This document shows positions 1-9,870 of a stretch of DNA of 64,000 nt, one piece after another; the stretch's first letter is position 1, and every line of letters begins with the position of its first letter. The notes beneath the pieces were generated by a model. That model did no database searches and was not told the origin of the DNA. It saw only the letters and a program-made list of their open reading frames with translations. The position numbers and the translations under genes were made by a program. The stretch lies in assembly GCA_963966185.1 (NCBI GenBank), contig CAWZYM010000193.1, positions 131,001 through 195,000 of the forward strand, written 5' to 3'. The DNA comes from Rhabditoides inermis. Taxonomy: Eukaryota > Nematoda > Chromadorea > Rhabditida > Rhabditidae.

Positions 1-142
1 TTTTGAGAGAAAAAGCAGCAGCGCGCGCATTGCGTGTACAACCCATTCGCGAGCGACTGCATGATCCGAGGGGTATCCATACTATCGTAGAGAGAATGAT
101 TGAAGCACTGCGTAGCGACACAAGTCCTGACTCTTCCTGATT
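1..142 (+). pseudogene. Possible degenerate upstream gag remnant
   Basis: A + strand frame is open from the window edge to a TGA at 140. It contains the string LHDPRGIHTIVERMIEAL. Region 268-750 downstream on the same strand is a BEL/Pao gag zinc-knuckle fragment. BEL gag proteins carry a helical segment with an R-x-G/D-P-R motif roughly 100-150 residues before the knuckles, so this piece may belong to the same dead copy. It could equally be the end of an unrelated exon. Region 143-267 between the two is T-rich and has stops in every frame. Confidence 0.2.
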
Positions 143-267
143 ACGTCATTTCTCCCACATTCCCATTCATGCTCGAGAATATACTATATCACTGTACCAT
201 ACCAATATTTAGTATCAAAATTTTTTTTTTTGATATCAGAGATATTTTTAATAGAGAGACTAGATAG

Positions 268-750
268 TGGAAATTCCAGACGACCGCACATGCAGTGAAG
301 CGTCGACGCGATCAGAGGGTAGAGCTGGCGGGCGCAGGACTGTTGGCCAACGAGATGTACCGTCAGATTCAAAATGAAGAAACGTTCATGAAGAGACAGG
401 AGGACGACGCCATGAGGAGGTCACGGGTGACGTGCCGTTTCCGAGCGTGCGGAGCCAAGGGCCACGGAGTGTTCGAATGCCCACTGGTACTCGCTCTCTC
501 CACCGCAGCCCGACTAGAGATCGTCCAGAGGTACAGTTTATGTGGGGTTTGTGGCGAGTACAACATCCACAACCACAACGTCTGGAGGTGCCAGTGGGTC
601 GCGTTCAAACCGCGAGAGGTGTCGGAGAGAGTGGTGTGCCAACAGCCTCAATGTAAGATGGAATTCGTGGTGCACAACAAACTCATCTGCGTCCGTTACG
701 AGAAGGCCATGATGGAGGAAGGGTTCGGAGCAGACGGTTCTCGCTTGCAT
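268..750 (+). pseudogene. BEL/Pao gag fragment, three zinc-knuckle units
   Basis: The frame is open from 268 (after a TAG at 265) to about 819. It encodes three Cys/His units: CGAKGHGVFEC preceded by CRFRA, then a linker ALSTAARLEIVQRYSLC leading into CGEYN-H-C, then C-x4-C ending in NKLIC. The order C-x2-C-x4-H-x4-C, the spacer with an R-x3-V-x4-LC core and the last C..C..H..C unit match the gag nucleocapsid of BEL/Pao retrotransposons, and match the knuckles of the large element next door in layout but not in sequence. There is no usable ATG near the start. TTCCAG at 274-279 could be an acceptor, but a truncated element copy is simpler. It lies on the opposite strand to the 2649-residue polyprotein and abuts its 3' end. 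A domesticated zinc-knuckle gene cannot be excluded. Confidence 0.6.
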
Positions 751-763
751 CCCTCCTCTCTCA

Positions 764-2610
764 CTATGTCTTCTCACACACTGTTTCGTCGTTCTCACAC
801 ACTGTTTCGTTGTGTGTGATTGGGATCGAATGGTCGCAAATGATAGCGTGAGTCGGAGAAATGAGAGCCATTATTGCCACAAACAAAGTCAGTGTCGAAG
901 CGATCGATTGCGGGAAAAGCACTCTACGTGTGGGGGGACGGACTTGTTGTTGCGATGGGGGATAATGCGCTCGGTACCAACTGCGAAACAGTGCAATACC
1001 TTCCTCTTCACCTGGCAGTAGAGGTTCAGATAGAGATATAGGTGAAATCGGCGAGGTCACGTAAGGGGCCGAGGGGGGTGTTGCACTGTTGTGAGTTGTC
1101 ACCGGGGTATTCGCATTGTTATAGAAGGACGGGCTCCAACGAATCGTGTCCCCCTCCAAGGAAATGTCACTATATGATGACTGATTACTTGTGACACCGG
1201 CTACGTGATCTCTACGTTTCGTCATCACGCTAGTTATGTGATTAGAGATCGAAGTAAGAATCCCAGAACGTCTAGACATTGTTGTATCTGCGACTCTCGG
1301 CTCATGTGCTAATGAAGCAAGAACGTTATCTGTAGGAGGGGGAGGAGCGTAGCGAGTGGGTACTAATGGCATATCTACGAGAGGGATATCTGGGGCAGAG
1401 ATGTGTGGGCGGCGCCCTACTCGTTGTCTATACGCGTCAGCTCTACGTTGTGTACGTCTACTCGTATGGTTTCCCCAACGTCTAGCACACAGGCACTTAC
1501 ATTTATGCCAGCCGTTGACACAGTGATCCCACAACCATAGGGTTGACCGTTTCACGCCTACCCAGATATCGAGACCGAATCGTTTCACATTGCACTTATA
1601 CTTACAACAAGTGTATGTCACTAGTATGAGAGATAGAATTGTCAGACTTGTGTATAGACCAAATAGGAATTCGCTACATCGTGGGTTGAGAAGAATCTCT
1701 AGGTAACAAATCGTACAAGGTAAATTGGCGCAATAGTTCTGAGAGGGGCATGTGATTGCTAGAAGATGATACTTTCCCTCGTACGATTTGCGCCAGTTGG
1801 CTGTATATGGATGAATCGTCACATCGCTAGGGAACACTATCGTTGAACTATCGGTTTTCTCAACCTCAATGCAGAAGTCACCTGCACATATCTTACTGCG
1901 TTGTTCAGCTACTGGATCGTAAATGTTCACACCAGATTTTGCGCAAGTCATGTTAGCGGGGTCATCAGGGAAAGAAACGACAGAAATTCGAGTGCCATTA
2001 CCCTCACGTTTGTTCAAATATGCAATTGGAAATAAAGGATGTACCTTGTCTTCGTCGATTGCGGGTTGGTTGGGCTGCTTCGCGTTGGGATGCCTCGCGT
2101 GGAGATTCATGTTGGATCCAGAGGACGATGCCACTGCAAAACCATCGGTTCGTATATACCATTCTGTTTCCGAGTTCATATAGTTGTCATCGAGATCTAC
2201 GATTTTTGATGGTGAAGGTGATTTTACGGTCGACGTAGTCGTTGTACTAGGTGTTGTTGTGCTACCCCTCGTTGTCACCTTCACACTAGACCTAGATTGT
2301 GCAGTAGTTCTCACTAACGTAGTTGTAGTACTCGGAAGTTTGGTTGTCGTAGTAGTAGGAGCGTGTGTGGTCACTCGAGTGGTCACCGTCGGTGTGGTAG
2401 TAGTAGTGGGAGGCTTAGTGGTTGTGGGTGGTAGTTTCGTAGTGGAGGGTCTAGTTGATGTTACTGTGACGTTGGGAACGAAATCTTCAAAGGGGACCAT
2501 CCCACCGAGAGCGGAAACGTTTCGCATCTCTACTACAGAAGCCGAGGTTACTGGGAAACAAGCAATGAGCAGCATGATGATGAACGTAGGCATGAACACG
2601 CACTTGCGTG
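764..2610 (-). other. Env-like module of the BEL/Pao element, 3'-truncated
   Basis: This is part of the polyprotein frame (about residues 2030-2649), downstream of the integrase. In order it has a hydrophobic segment ending in A-C-F-P-V-T-S-A that looks like a signal peptide; a Thr/Pro-rich mucin-like stretch; a region with at least eight cysteines; a transmembrane helix rich in L, I and T; a Cys-rich and basic cytoplasmic-looking tail; a Ser/Pro-rich linker; and a second hydrophobic segment ending THA that resembles another signal peptide. Only about 20 residues follow before the stop. The layout (glycoprotein, membrane anchor, internal signal, second glycoprotein) is that of a two-glycoprotein precursor, and some nematode BEL/Pao elements are known to carry phlebovirus-like env genes. 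The expected second glycoprotein is absent here. Homology is inferred from layout only. Confidence 0.55.
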
Positions 2611-5600
2611 CCATCCTCCACAGGTCCATTACCACACTTGAACTATTGACCCTAGCTTCCTCCTCTTCGGGAGGATCCTCCACCTGGCTCACGTTGTCCC
2701 CTTGTGTCGCGTCGGAAATAGAACGCGCTGCCTCTATGAGTGTGCTCCTATCAGGACGAAGTGAGAGGGGAACGAGCATTTGCACTGAACGAACTAGTTT
2801 GCCCTTGTGTGTTTGCAAAACCGCGGACTTGATTTCCCCATCCCTTCTGCGTTTCAGCTCTAGAACGCGTGCCATTCTCCATCTTAAACGAGGAAGGTTG
2901 TCATCCTTGACCAAAACAACCTCGCCTACTGCGGGAGCGTTCTGTGCCGCATGCGCTTGATTTTTGCGTGGAATGCTTCCGAAATTCTTGTTGTCAAGTA
3001 AGTAGTCGCGTTTCCACACTGACCAGAAACGATTGACCTGTTTCTCTACATCAAGGAAAGATTCCAACATCTCCTCATACTCGTTAGAAAATTTCTCATA
3101 ATAGGGGGATCTGACCTTAGGTAACACTAGATCGATAGGACGTAGCACCTGATAGTCATTCGCACCTTGATCAACGTACGTTAGTGGTGTCGCATTGCAA
3201 AGGAAAGTGCACTGTTTCAATAAAGTTTCGAAAGTCGTCCTATCAGGTATGCTCGTGCCAATCGCATGTCTCAGTGCCTTTTTGCTCGCACGTACTTTCC
3301 TTTCCACTAAACCGTTCTCGTGTGGTGCGAGAGGAGTACTGAAAAACCATCTCGTCTTGGTGCGAATAGGGGTCTTGTCCACTTCCTGGACCAACTCAGC
3401 AAACAGTGTATCTTTCATGATTTCAGCAGCTAAGTGAAACGTCGTAGCGTTATCGCTTGTGAATGTATCGCTCACACCCCAAGTAGCGAAAAAGCGTTTC
3501 AGGCACATTAGAAACTCCTTAGTATTCATACTGTATAGAGCTTCTGCATGTAGCAGACGACTTGCGAAACATGTGAATAAGCATACCCATGCTTTCTGTT
3601 TCTGACCGCTCGCGACCTCTACCGTAATGGGGCCGTAGCAGTCAAGTGCGCAGTGTTGGAATGGGCGGCATCTATTCACTCGTGCCTTTGGCAGGTTAGC
3701 GTAAGGGGGGACTGCAAAGGAATGGTTCTCTCGCTTACGACAAGGTACGCACCGTTTGAGGAGTTGTTTGATCACTCCTCTAGCCCTAGGCGCATAGTAA
3801 GATTCATGAATCATGCCTAAAACGGTGTTTGGACCACAATGAAAGTGTGACAAATGAATGTCGTTGACGAGTAATTCGCCCAGAGCAGACTTGATCTGTA
3901 ATGCTGGTCGATCGTGTACCTCAACCTCATCGCTTGCGCCAAACCTTCCATACTGCTTGAAAATACCGTCGAGATCTTCATGAACATTGTTCTTCATGCG
4001 GAGAATGCGTCTGCGATGGGTACGTTGATGCATGCGAATGAGTTGTTCTCGCGCGCTCTCAAGGCACTCAAAAGTCAAATATTCGCCCGCGTCAGTGCCC
4101 AAGGCAACGCGATTGAGAGTAGGGATCGAATCAAAAACACGGTTGATCAATTCAATGTTCTTAGTTTTCCAGAGCATAGTCTTTACTGCGCGGAGGACAT
4201 AAGCAGTAATTGCGAGAACTTTCTTGTAGCTGTTTGATCTATGGAATTCTCGTTCCAACCCGTCATGATAGTTTGTCAACTTCTCATCAATTTCATTGAT
4301 GTGTTCCTCAGCGGAAACCATCATAGCAATCACCTCAGGCTGGTTGTAATGTCCCGCTGACTCCTTAGCTATCTCCTTTTCCACATGTGGGTCAACTACC
4401 TCAAAGACGTTCACACTCTCTGGCCATTCTGTCTCATCTCTACACAACCACTCTGGTCCGTGAAACCAATTGCTAGAAATCATCTCATCGAAAGTCAGAT
4501 TTGTCCTAGTTGCGTGATCGCTACTGTTGTCACCTGATGAAACATGACGTAACTCTACAGGAATACCGGAATCCTCAATGCTCTGAATAATATCAATGAT
4601 CGTGCGCACTCTATTCTCGACAAATTGTCGAAACCTAATCTTCTCCTTCTTCTTGATCCAAGAGAGAGATATCGTACTGTCAGACATGAGAAAAACCTTG
4701 GAAATCTTCAGATGCGATTCTCGCAAAATGGTCTGTGCCATTTTGCATGCCAAAAGGATACTCAACAGTTCCAAACGTGGTATAGTCATCCCTTTCTGAG
4801 AAGATAGGCGCTGCTTTGCTAGTATGATACTGTTCGCATAGTAACTCTCATTGGGTACCGGTGCGCGAATGTATGCGACTGCAGCATAAGCACGAATAGA
4901 TGCGTCCGAAAATATGACTAACTGATTGCCTTCCGGAACCGATATGATAGCACGTGGAAACGTTAGAGTAGCGTTCATGAGAATGTTTTGGTACTCTGTG
5001 AATCGCAAAGTCACTTCACTATCAGTGATGTGATCGTCCCACCCAGTGTTCAACTTCCACACATCCTGCAAGAGAATCTTCCCTGCAGTGTAGAGTGGAG
5101 CGAACATTGACACAGGGTCAAAGAACCCAGCAACAAACTTCAAAATGTTGCGTCGAGTAAACCTCTTATCAACAGAAATGGCCTTAGGTTTCTTCACACT
5201 CAGAGAGTCATCTCTAGTATCCCACTCGTAACCCAGAATCTTCTGTTTGAGATCATCTGAACGATCAATATCTGGAACAATGCTAGATAGATAAGACAGA
5301 TTGCTCGCATACTCGCGAAGATTCATGTGCATGTCAGTGAAAACTTTCTTGGATTCCTTGTATATCTCGCTCATCTCCTCCTCATTGTCAAACGTAATCA
5401 TGAGATTGTCAACATACATGTTTTCGCGAATAGATTGTTTGATATGCTCAGGGCAATCAGATTGATCGAGAAAATGCAAGATGCTCTTTCCGAGCAGGAA
5501 AGGAGACGAGATCACTCCGAACGGAATTCTCGTGAACCGCATGACTCGAATATTCTCACTAGATGGTGGTTGATTGATATCTTTCAGCCACAGAAATCTC

Positions 5601-8600
5601 GTAACATCTCTATCTTGTTCTTGAAGGTGAATTTGCAAAAATGCCTTCTCAATGTCTGAGATACATATGTAACGACCAATTCTGCATCTAATTAACATTC
5701 CCGTAATGTCTGGTAAGATGGTGGGGCCGGCATGCAAGCACTCATTCAAAGATCGCACCCCTTTCATGTGGCTAGAGGCATCATACACTATACGGACCTT
5801 GGTTGTCTTACTGTCAGCCTTCGTGACAGACTGATAAGGAATATAATATATGGGAACCCCTTCCGGTGGATCACCATCCGGAACATCCTCGATAAACCCG
5901 CGCGCTTCCTGCTCTTCAAAGTTCTTCACAAACGCAGCGAAGACCTTATCGTCCCGTTGTGCTTGTGTGACCTGTTGATAAAAGCGACGCAGGGCTACCG
6001 GATAGTTGTCGGCTAGCTGTTCTTTCATACCCTCTTTCCAGGGCCAGCAAACAGAAATCCCGACTTCCCAGTCAATCATGGTGGACTTTTCAAAAGATTG
6101 TACCACCTTATCGTTTACATCCCCGTCAAACACCGTGTCCTTGATGCCAAGAGTGTCCAAATCATAGAGTACTTTCAATTCATCCCCTGTCTCGTTTCGG
6201 ATCATGTTAATATGAAACTCATTCCTATCTGCACTGCCATCTGTTGTCTTTCGACCACAGATGATGTGCCCTACTTGTGATGCACGTGCCATGAGCCCTG
6301 ATGGTAGCTCAAAACTAGGGGAATCAGAATTCATGATGCGCCAGAAATGGGTGATGCCTATCAAAATGTCAGGTTCAATGCACTCACTCTGTCTCCATTC
6401 GACCACGCCACCGTGTCTCTCTAAGTATTCAACATCGCGTTGTTCAATCGGGGCTACGTGAACTGGGCGGGTAAGAGCGTCTTTCGTATGCATATCGCAG
6501 GCAAGGATTTCTCCTGAATCAAGTACAATGTCTACGCGAACAACGTCAGTCTTGGCTTTCACGCGTTCATCCCCGAACAATAGAATGTTGATATCTTTGT
6601 TCGCTTGCAGAATATCACATTGAAGTGCGCGAGCAGCAGACGACGTGATAAAATTGGTATCGGCGCCAGAATCAAGAATAGCGTTAAGAGTGATGAGGTT
6701 GCCATCAGCATCACAAACGTTAAGACGTGCCATCATGAGATTACCAGAGGAAGATGCAATATTCACTCGAAAGGAAGGTGTGCGCGATCGATTGTCGCGA
6801 AATCGTACCTTGCGGTCACGATTGTCAAAGCGCGAGCGAGACTGGCTGCGTGAAAAGTCACGATTATCGAAGCGAGAGCGAGACTGATTGCGCGAGAAAT
6901 TGCGGAAACGATTCATGCCACCTCCTCGAAAGCCACCTGAGCGGTTGTCACGAGAGAAGTCACGAGAGTAACGAGAGCGAGAAGGTGAACGGTATGGTGA
7001 ACGATTGTACGATCTGTTGAACTGGGGTCTATTGCCGAATGACCTACTGTTGTTGTATCCATTTCCATAACGGTTGTAGGGACTCACTCTCGTGTAGGTA
7101 GCTCGTGTTGTGGAAGGCGAGCGGGAGGAGTTGCGATTGGAGCGGGTGGAGTCCTGACACAGGAGAATATTGTGTTTGCGTGAGCAAGCAGTACACTTTT
7201 GAATCGCACCGCGACATTGTCTACTTGAGTGGTACTTTCTGAAGCAAAGCAAACATTTGTTGTCATTCAGAATAGCTTTCTCTCTCTGTTCTGGAGTGGT
7301 GAACTTCCTACAGTTTGCAGAAGTATGGTTGGACATATCACAAAAACCGCATTGGTCCGATTGCTTGTTGTTACCCTTGCCTCCATTCTTCTTGTTGTCT
7401 ACTCTCATATCCTTGAATTGTGTGAGAAGTGTTTGGTAGCCTGGGGCATGATCTCGTGGTGTGGTGTCATATGCGAGGTTCTCTTTGTGAATGACTACGT
7501 TTTCGATCTCATCAAGCAGCTGGCTTGTAGTAGTGATGGGAGACCTTTTCTCAACTCTAGCTAGCTCATCAATAACACTCTCTGGAAATTTGCGTCTGAT
7601 GCAATTCTGTAGAAACGCGTTGTCAACATTGGTTGTGAGGGCGAGTGAAGAGACAATAGCTGCGATCTCATTAAAGGTTTCGCGAAGGCTAGATGGACTG
7701 TCACGAGCTGCGCGTGTTGCGTTCAGTTGGTCACATAGATCGTGTTCTTGTGCTTGTTCTCTACCGTATGTTTTGCGCAGGAGTGCTACTGCAGCTGGGT
7801 ATAATGCTTCTTTGGTCTGGAAGCGCTTGATAAGAGATAAGGCTTTGCCTTTGAGACAGCTACGCAAAATGTAGAATTTCAGGATTGTGGGGAGATTACC
7901 ATTGTCAACCATAGTCGAAAAGAGAGCCCAGAATTCAGGGAATGTAGCAATATCATCACCATCGTATGTTGGGACCGAGAAAATTTTGTTCTTGATGAGA
8001 AGAGATGTGAAATCAACGTCTTTCTTGTCTAATCCGCAGTTGCCCATGGCTGTCACCAAATCAGATGGTTGAAGTGAAAGAGCGGTTGGAGGAAGGGGGA
8101 CAGAGTTGTTTGTACTATTGTTTTGCAGGATGATCTCACTGATGTCAAAAATGTTGCGGGTCTTGTCTACCAGAGAGCTGTTACAGTATGAAGCAAGTTC
8201 CATGGGCTTAGATATATCCAGGCTATCTGCGCACGATGCCTGTGCTGTATTGTATGCGGTTTTGATGGTAGCTAGTTCATTCATGCGTTTGTCTAGGGAA
8301 TTGAGAAGTTGGACTGCCTTTTCAAACGCTGCGATGCAAATAGATTTTTGACCCGTCCACAGCATGCGGAAATCGTTTGCCTCTGTCTCATCAGATAGTC
8401 TCACTCCCTGGGATATGTAATTGTTCAAAGTGGAATTCACTGTCTCGATTTTTCCTATGGTGTCTTTGATTGCATCTACATAAGCATCGCGATGAGTGCG
8501 CGCTAGTGGAACACCTACTGCGGGATCGTTATCGTATGATACGCCCTGTGCAAATTGGAGAAGGTATGTGTTTGTAGTGTTCTTGAGATCAGTGACTACA

Positions 8601-8713
8601 TCTTTCATCTCATTGCGGAAAAGTGTGACAATGTTGTCTTGGAATACCTCATCGTCAAGATCTAGTTCTGTTTTTGTCCTTTTAATCCCTCTAGGTTGGG
8701 GTTTATCCACCAT
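764..8713 (-). CDS. BEL/Pao retrotransposon Gag-Pol-Env-like polyprotein
   Basis: One uninterrupted 2649-residue frame starts at the ATG at 8711-8713 and stops at 764. Domains in order, with approximate residues: gag with a DUF1759-like helical region (230-420); three zinc knuckles (450-535; CGFC..H..C, CLLC..H..C, CTAC..H..C); an RS/R-rich basic stretch (545-660); aspartic protease with LDSGADTNFI (about 680); reverse transcriptase with SDIEKAFLQI and YVDN at about 1098; RNase H with FSDAS (about 1265); integrase with a His/Cys zinc site (HFH..CVPC), then D, D and E in LDCYGP, TSDNAT and HENGLVERK (1690-1800); a C-terminal chromo/SH3-like segment (1920-1970); then an env-like part from about 2030. 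The length, integrity and DDE triad suggest a young copy. The RT box reads YVDN instead of YVDD. The product would act in cytoplasmic particles and integrate its cDNA in the nucleus. The 3' end is truncated, described separately. Confidence 0.97.
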   Translation of the reverse strand: MVDKPQPRGIKRTKTELDLDDEVFQDNIVTLFRNEMKDVVTDLKNTTNTYLLQFAQGVSYDNDPAVGVPLARTHRDAYVDAIKDTIGKIETVNSTLNNYISQGVRLSDETEANDFRMLWTGQKSICIAAFEKAVQLLNSLDKRMNELATIKTAYNTAQASCADSLDISKPMELASYCNSSLVDKTRNIFDISEIILQNNSTNNSVPLPPTALSLQPSDLVTAMGNCGLDKKDVDFTSLLIKNKIFSVPTYDGDDIATFPEFWALFSTMVDNGNLPTILKFYILRSCLKGKALSLIKRFQTKEALYPAAVALLRKTYGREQAQEHDLCDQLNATRAARDSPSSLRETFNEIAAIVSSLALTTNVDNAFLQNCIRRKFPESVIDELARVEKRSPITTTSQLLDEIENVVIHKENLAYDTTPRDHAPGYQTLLTQFKDMRVDNKKNGGKGNNKQSDQCGFCDMSNHTSANCRKFTTPEQREKAILNDNKCLLCFRKYHSSRQCRGAIQKCTACSRKHNILLCQDSTRSNRNSSRSPSTTRATYTRVSPYNRYGNGYNNSRSFGNRPQFNRSYNRSPYRSPSRSRYSRDFSRDNRSGGFRGGGMNRFRNFSRNQSRSRFDNRDFSRSQSRSRFDNRDRKVRFRDNRSRTPSFRVNIASSSGNLMMARLNVCDADGNLITLNAILDSGADTNFITSSAARALQCDILQANKDINILLFGDERVKAKTDVVRVDIVLDSGEILACDMHTKDALTRPVHVAPIEQRDVEYLERHGGVVEWRQSECIEPDILIGITHFWRIMNSDSPSFELPSGLMARASQVGHIICGRKTTDGSADRNEFHINMIRNETGDELKVLYDLDTLGIKDTVFDGDVNDKVVQSFEKSTMIDWEVGISVCWPWKEGMKEQLADNYPVALRRFYQQVTQAQRDDKVFAAFVKNFEEQEARGFIEDVPDGDPPEGVPIYYIPYQSVTKADSKTTKVRIVYDASSHMKGVRSLNECLHAGPTILPDITGMLIRCRIGRYICISDIEKAFLQIHLQEQDRDVTRFLWLKDINQPPSSENIRVMRFTRIPFGVISSPFLLGKSILHFLDQSDCPEHIKQSIRENMYVDNLMITFDNEEEMSEIYKESKKVFTDMHMNLREYASNLSYLSSIVPDIDRSDDLKQKILGYEWDTRDDSLSVKKPKAISVDKRFTRRNILKFVAGFFDPVSMFAPLYTAGKILLQDVWKLNTGWDDHITDSEVTLRFTEYQNILMNATLTFPRAIISVPEGNQLVIFSDASIRAYAAVAYIRAPVPNESYYANSIILAKQRLSSQKGMTIPRLELLSILLACKMAQTILRESHLKISKVFLMSDSTISLSWIKKKEKIRFRQFVENRVRTIIDIIQSIEDSGIPVELRHVSSGDNSSDHATRTNLTFDEMISSNWFHGPEWLCRDETEWPESVNVFEVVDPHVEKEIAKESAGHYNQPEVIAMMVSAEEHINEIDEKLTNYHDGLEREFHRSNSYKKVLAITAYVLRAVKTMLWKTKNIELINRVFDSIPTLNRVALGTDAGEYLTFECLESAREQLIRMHQRTHRRRILRMKNNVHEDLDGIFKQYGRFGASDEVEVHDRPALQIKSALGELLVNDIHLSHFHCGPNTVLGMIHESYYAPRARGVIKQLLKRCVPCRKRENHSFAVPPYANLPKARVNRCRPFQHCALDCYGPITVEVASGQKQKAWVCLFTCFASRLLHAEALYSMNTKEFLMCLKRFFATWGVSDTFTSDNATTFHLAAEIMKDTLFAELVQEVDKTPIRTKTRWFFSTPLAPHENGLVERKVRASKKALRHAIGTSIPDRTTFETLLKQCTFLCNATPLTYVDQGANDYQVLRPIDLVLPKVRSPYYEKFSNEYEEMLESFLDVEKQVNRFWSVWKRDYLLDNKNFGSIPRKNQAHAAQNAPAVGEVVLVKDDNLPRLRWRMARVLELKRRRDGEIKSAVLQTHKGKLVRSVQMLVPLSLRPDRSTLIEAARSISDATQGDNVSQVEDPPEEEEARVNSSSVVMDLWRMARKCVFMPTFIIMLLIACFPVTSASVVEMRNVSALGGMVPFEDFVPNVTVTSTRPSTTKLPPTTTKPPTTTTTPTVTTRVTTHAPTTTTTKLPSTTTTLVRTTAQSRSSVKVTTRGSTTTPSTTTTSTVKSPSPSKIVDLDDNYMNSETEWYIRTDGFAVASSSGSNMNLHARHPNAKQPNQPAIDEDKVHPLFPIAYLNKREGNGTRISVVSFPDDPANMTCAKSGVNIYDPVAEQRSKICAGDFCIEVEKTDSSTIVFPSDVTIHPYTANWRKSYEGKYHLLAITCPSQNYCANLPCTICYLEILLNPRCSEFLFGLYTSLTILSLILVTYTCCKYKCNVKRFGLDIWVGVKRSTLWLWDHCVNGWHKCKCLCARRWGNHTSRRTQRRADAYRQRVGRRPHISAPDIPLVDMPLVPTRYAPPPPTDNVLASLAHEPRVADTTMSRRSGILTSISNHITSVMTKRRDHVAGVTSNQSSYSDISLEGDTIRWSPSFYNNANTPVTTHNSATPPSAPYVTSPISPISLSEPLLPGEEEGIALFRSWYRAHYPPSQQQVRPPTRRVLFPQSIASTLTLFVAIMALISPTHAIICDHSIPITHNETVCENDETVCEKT
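769..811. repeat. Short direct repeat at the element's broken end
   Basis: TTCTCACACACTGTTTCGT occurs twice, separated by a few bases, exactly where the - strand polyprotein runs into the + strand gag fragment. On the - strand it duplicates the codons for T-V-C-E. Such a repeat at a breakpoint suggests slippage or end-joining when the 3' part of the element was lost. Confidence 0.7.
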
Positions 8714-9160
8714 AATGAAGTTTTTCGCTTAATGAACCGCTATCAATATATTCAATGATCCACAAATATATCACTGGAATAGATAATATGCCACTTGCAA
8801 TATGAAAGTAATGGGCGCGTCAAATTAACCACAATTTTTATGTTTATGTTTATGTTATTTTTATTTTTTATTTTATATTCAGTCCTATTTATCAACGAAT
8901 CAAAAAAAAAAAAAAAAAATGAAGGAGACTCACTGGAGAGTGAGCTGGCCGAAGATCTCTTCCGGCTTCACGAGGGGAACGAGGACGATAATGGAGTAGA
9001 GGCTCTGCTTCTACTGTAAGGGGGGTGCTTTATAAGCGCTCAACAAGCTGACTGATAACAAGTCTCTCACGGCTCTGGCTGGTCAGCCTCTCAACTGCCA
9101 CCTGATCAGAATGATCACGGTCGTACGACTGAGCTTGTACTCTCCAACTCACCGGAGAAG
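8714..9160 (-). promoter_or_regulatory. Leader and possible 5' LTR of the BEL/Pao element
   Basis: The polyprotein start codon is at 8713, so the 5' leader and LTR should lie just to the right. A good TATA box is present on the - strand (CTTATAAAG at about 9030-9038), followed in the direction of transcription by about 100 bp of GC-richer sequence and then T-rich DNA (poly-A at 8901-8918 on +). I found no second copy of this region on the left side, which is expected because the 3' end of the element is missing. I could not recognise a tRNA-complementary primer-binding site. Confidence 0.35.
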
Positions 9161-9166
9161 AAGAAG

Positions 9167-9310
9167 GGGGAGACCCTGTAACCTTGTAGACGGATGAGTG
9201 TAGTACTGGAGAGTGTGTGATGACAGTCGACGGTAGATGGGGAGACCTTGTAGCCTTGTAGACGGATGATGTTGTACTGGAGAGTGTCTGATGACAGTCG
9301 ACGGTAGATG
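9167..9310. repeat. Two tandem copies of a ~71-bp unit
   Basis: The segment starting GGGGAGACC and ending in GACAGTCGACGGTAGATG is present at about 9167-9237 and 9238-9310 with a few mismatches. A - strand reading frame runs through it and reads the same peptide twice, but composition and context suggest repeat DNA, possibly part of an LTR. Confidence 0.8.
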
Positions 9311-9479
9311 GGGAGGGTGAGGATGATAGCTGAGAGATTGCTGCTGTTGCTGTAGCTGGAGGGGCACTCTGCTGGAGGCAGTCGTGCCGGAATGGTTTGC
9401 TACCCTTTGCCACTTGGTTATATACTGCTCCAGTCCAGGCTCCGCCTCCGGAAAAGTTGCCAATTCTGTAGCGAGGGGA

Positions 9480-9870
9480 GGTTTTTGCACCGTCACGGGA
9501 CCTCTTTTTGTTGGACTCTTGGGACTCCGGAGCTCTTTCGCCTGATTGGGCCATTATGCATGCAGCTCCTCCGTGCGCCTGGCTAAGATTTTTAGACTTT
9601 TTCTTGATCAGCGGAAGTCGACGCTCTCTGCGGCGCCCACGTTTCTGCTCCTCGAGGACACTTTTTTGCACTTTTTCTTGGACTCTTGGAAACCTCGGGA
9701 CTCTCGGTGATTATGCATTCAGCCGTCTCCCGGACTCTTGCACGGGTTTTTGCACTCTTTCCGGCAAACAGCGGACTCTTCTATATGCGTTGGCAACCTC
9801 TTTTTGCACCGTCAAAAAACTTTTGGACTCTTTGCACGTCCGAGCAGACCTGACCTTTTTCTTTTCAGAT
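9480..9870. repeat. Irregular repeats of GGACTCTT / TTTTTGCAC words
   Basis: The word GGACTCTT occurs about five times between 9509 and 9840 (for example 9509, 9680, 9752, 9792, 9833), interleaved with TTTTTGCAC and with two copies of an ATTATGCAT-containing block. The spacing is irregular. No coding signature was recognised. The remaining DNA to 10640 shows no supported gene. Confidence 0.5.

Noticed and set aside
9030..9671. 213-residue - strand reading frame
   Set aside because: It crosses a tandem repeat and low-complexity DNA, matches no family I know and has no splice or promoter context. It is kept only as repeat / possible LTR DNA.
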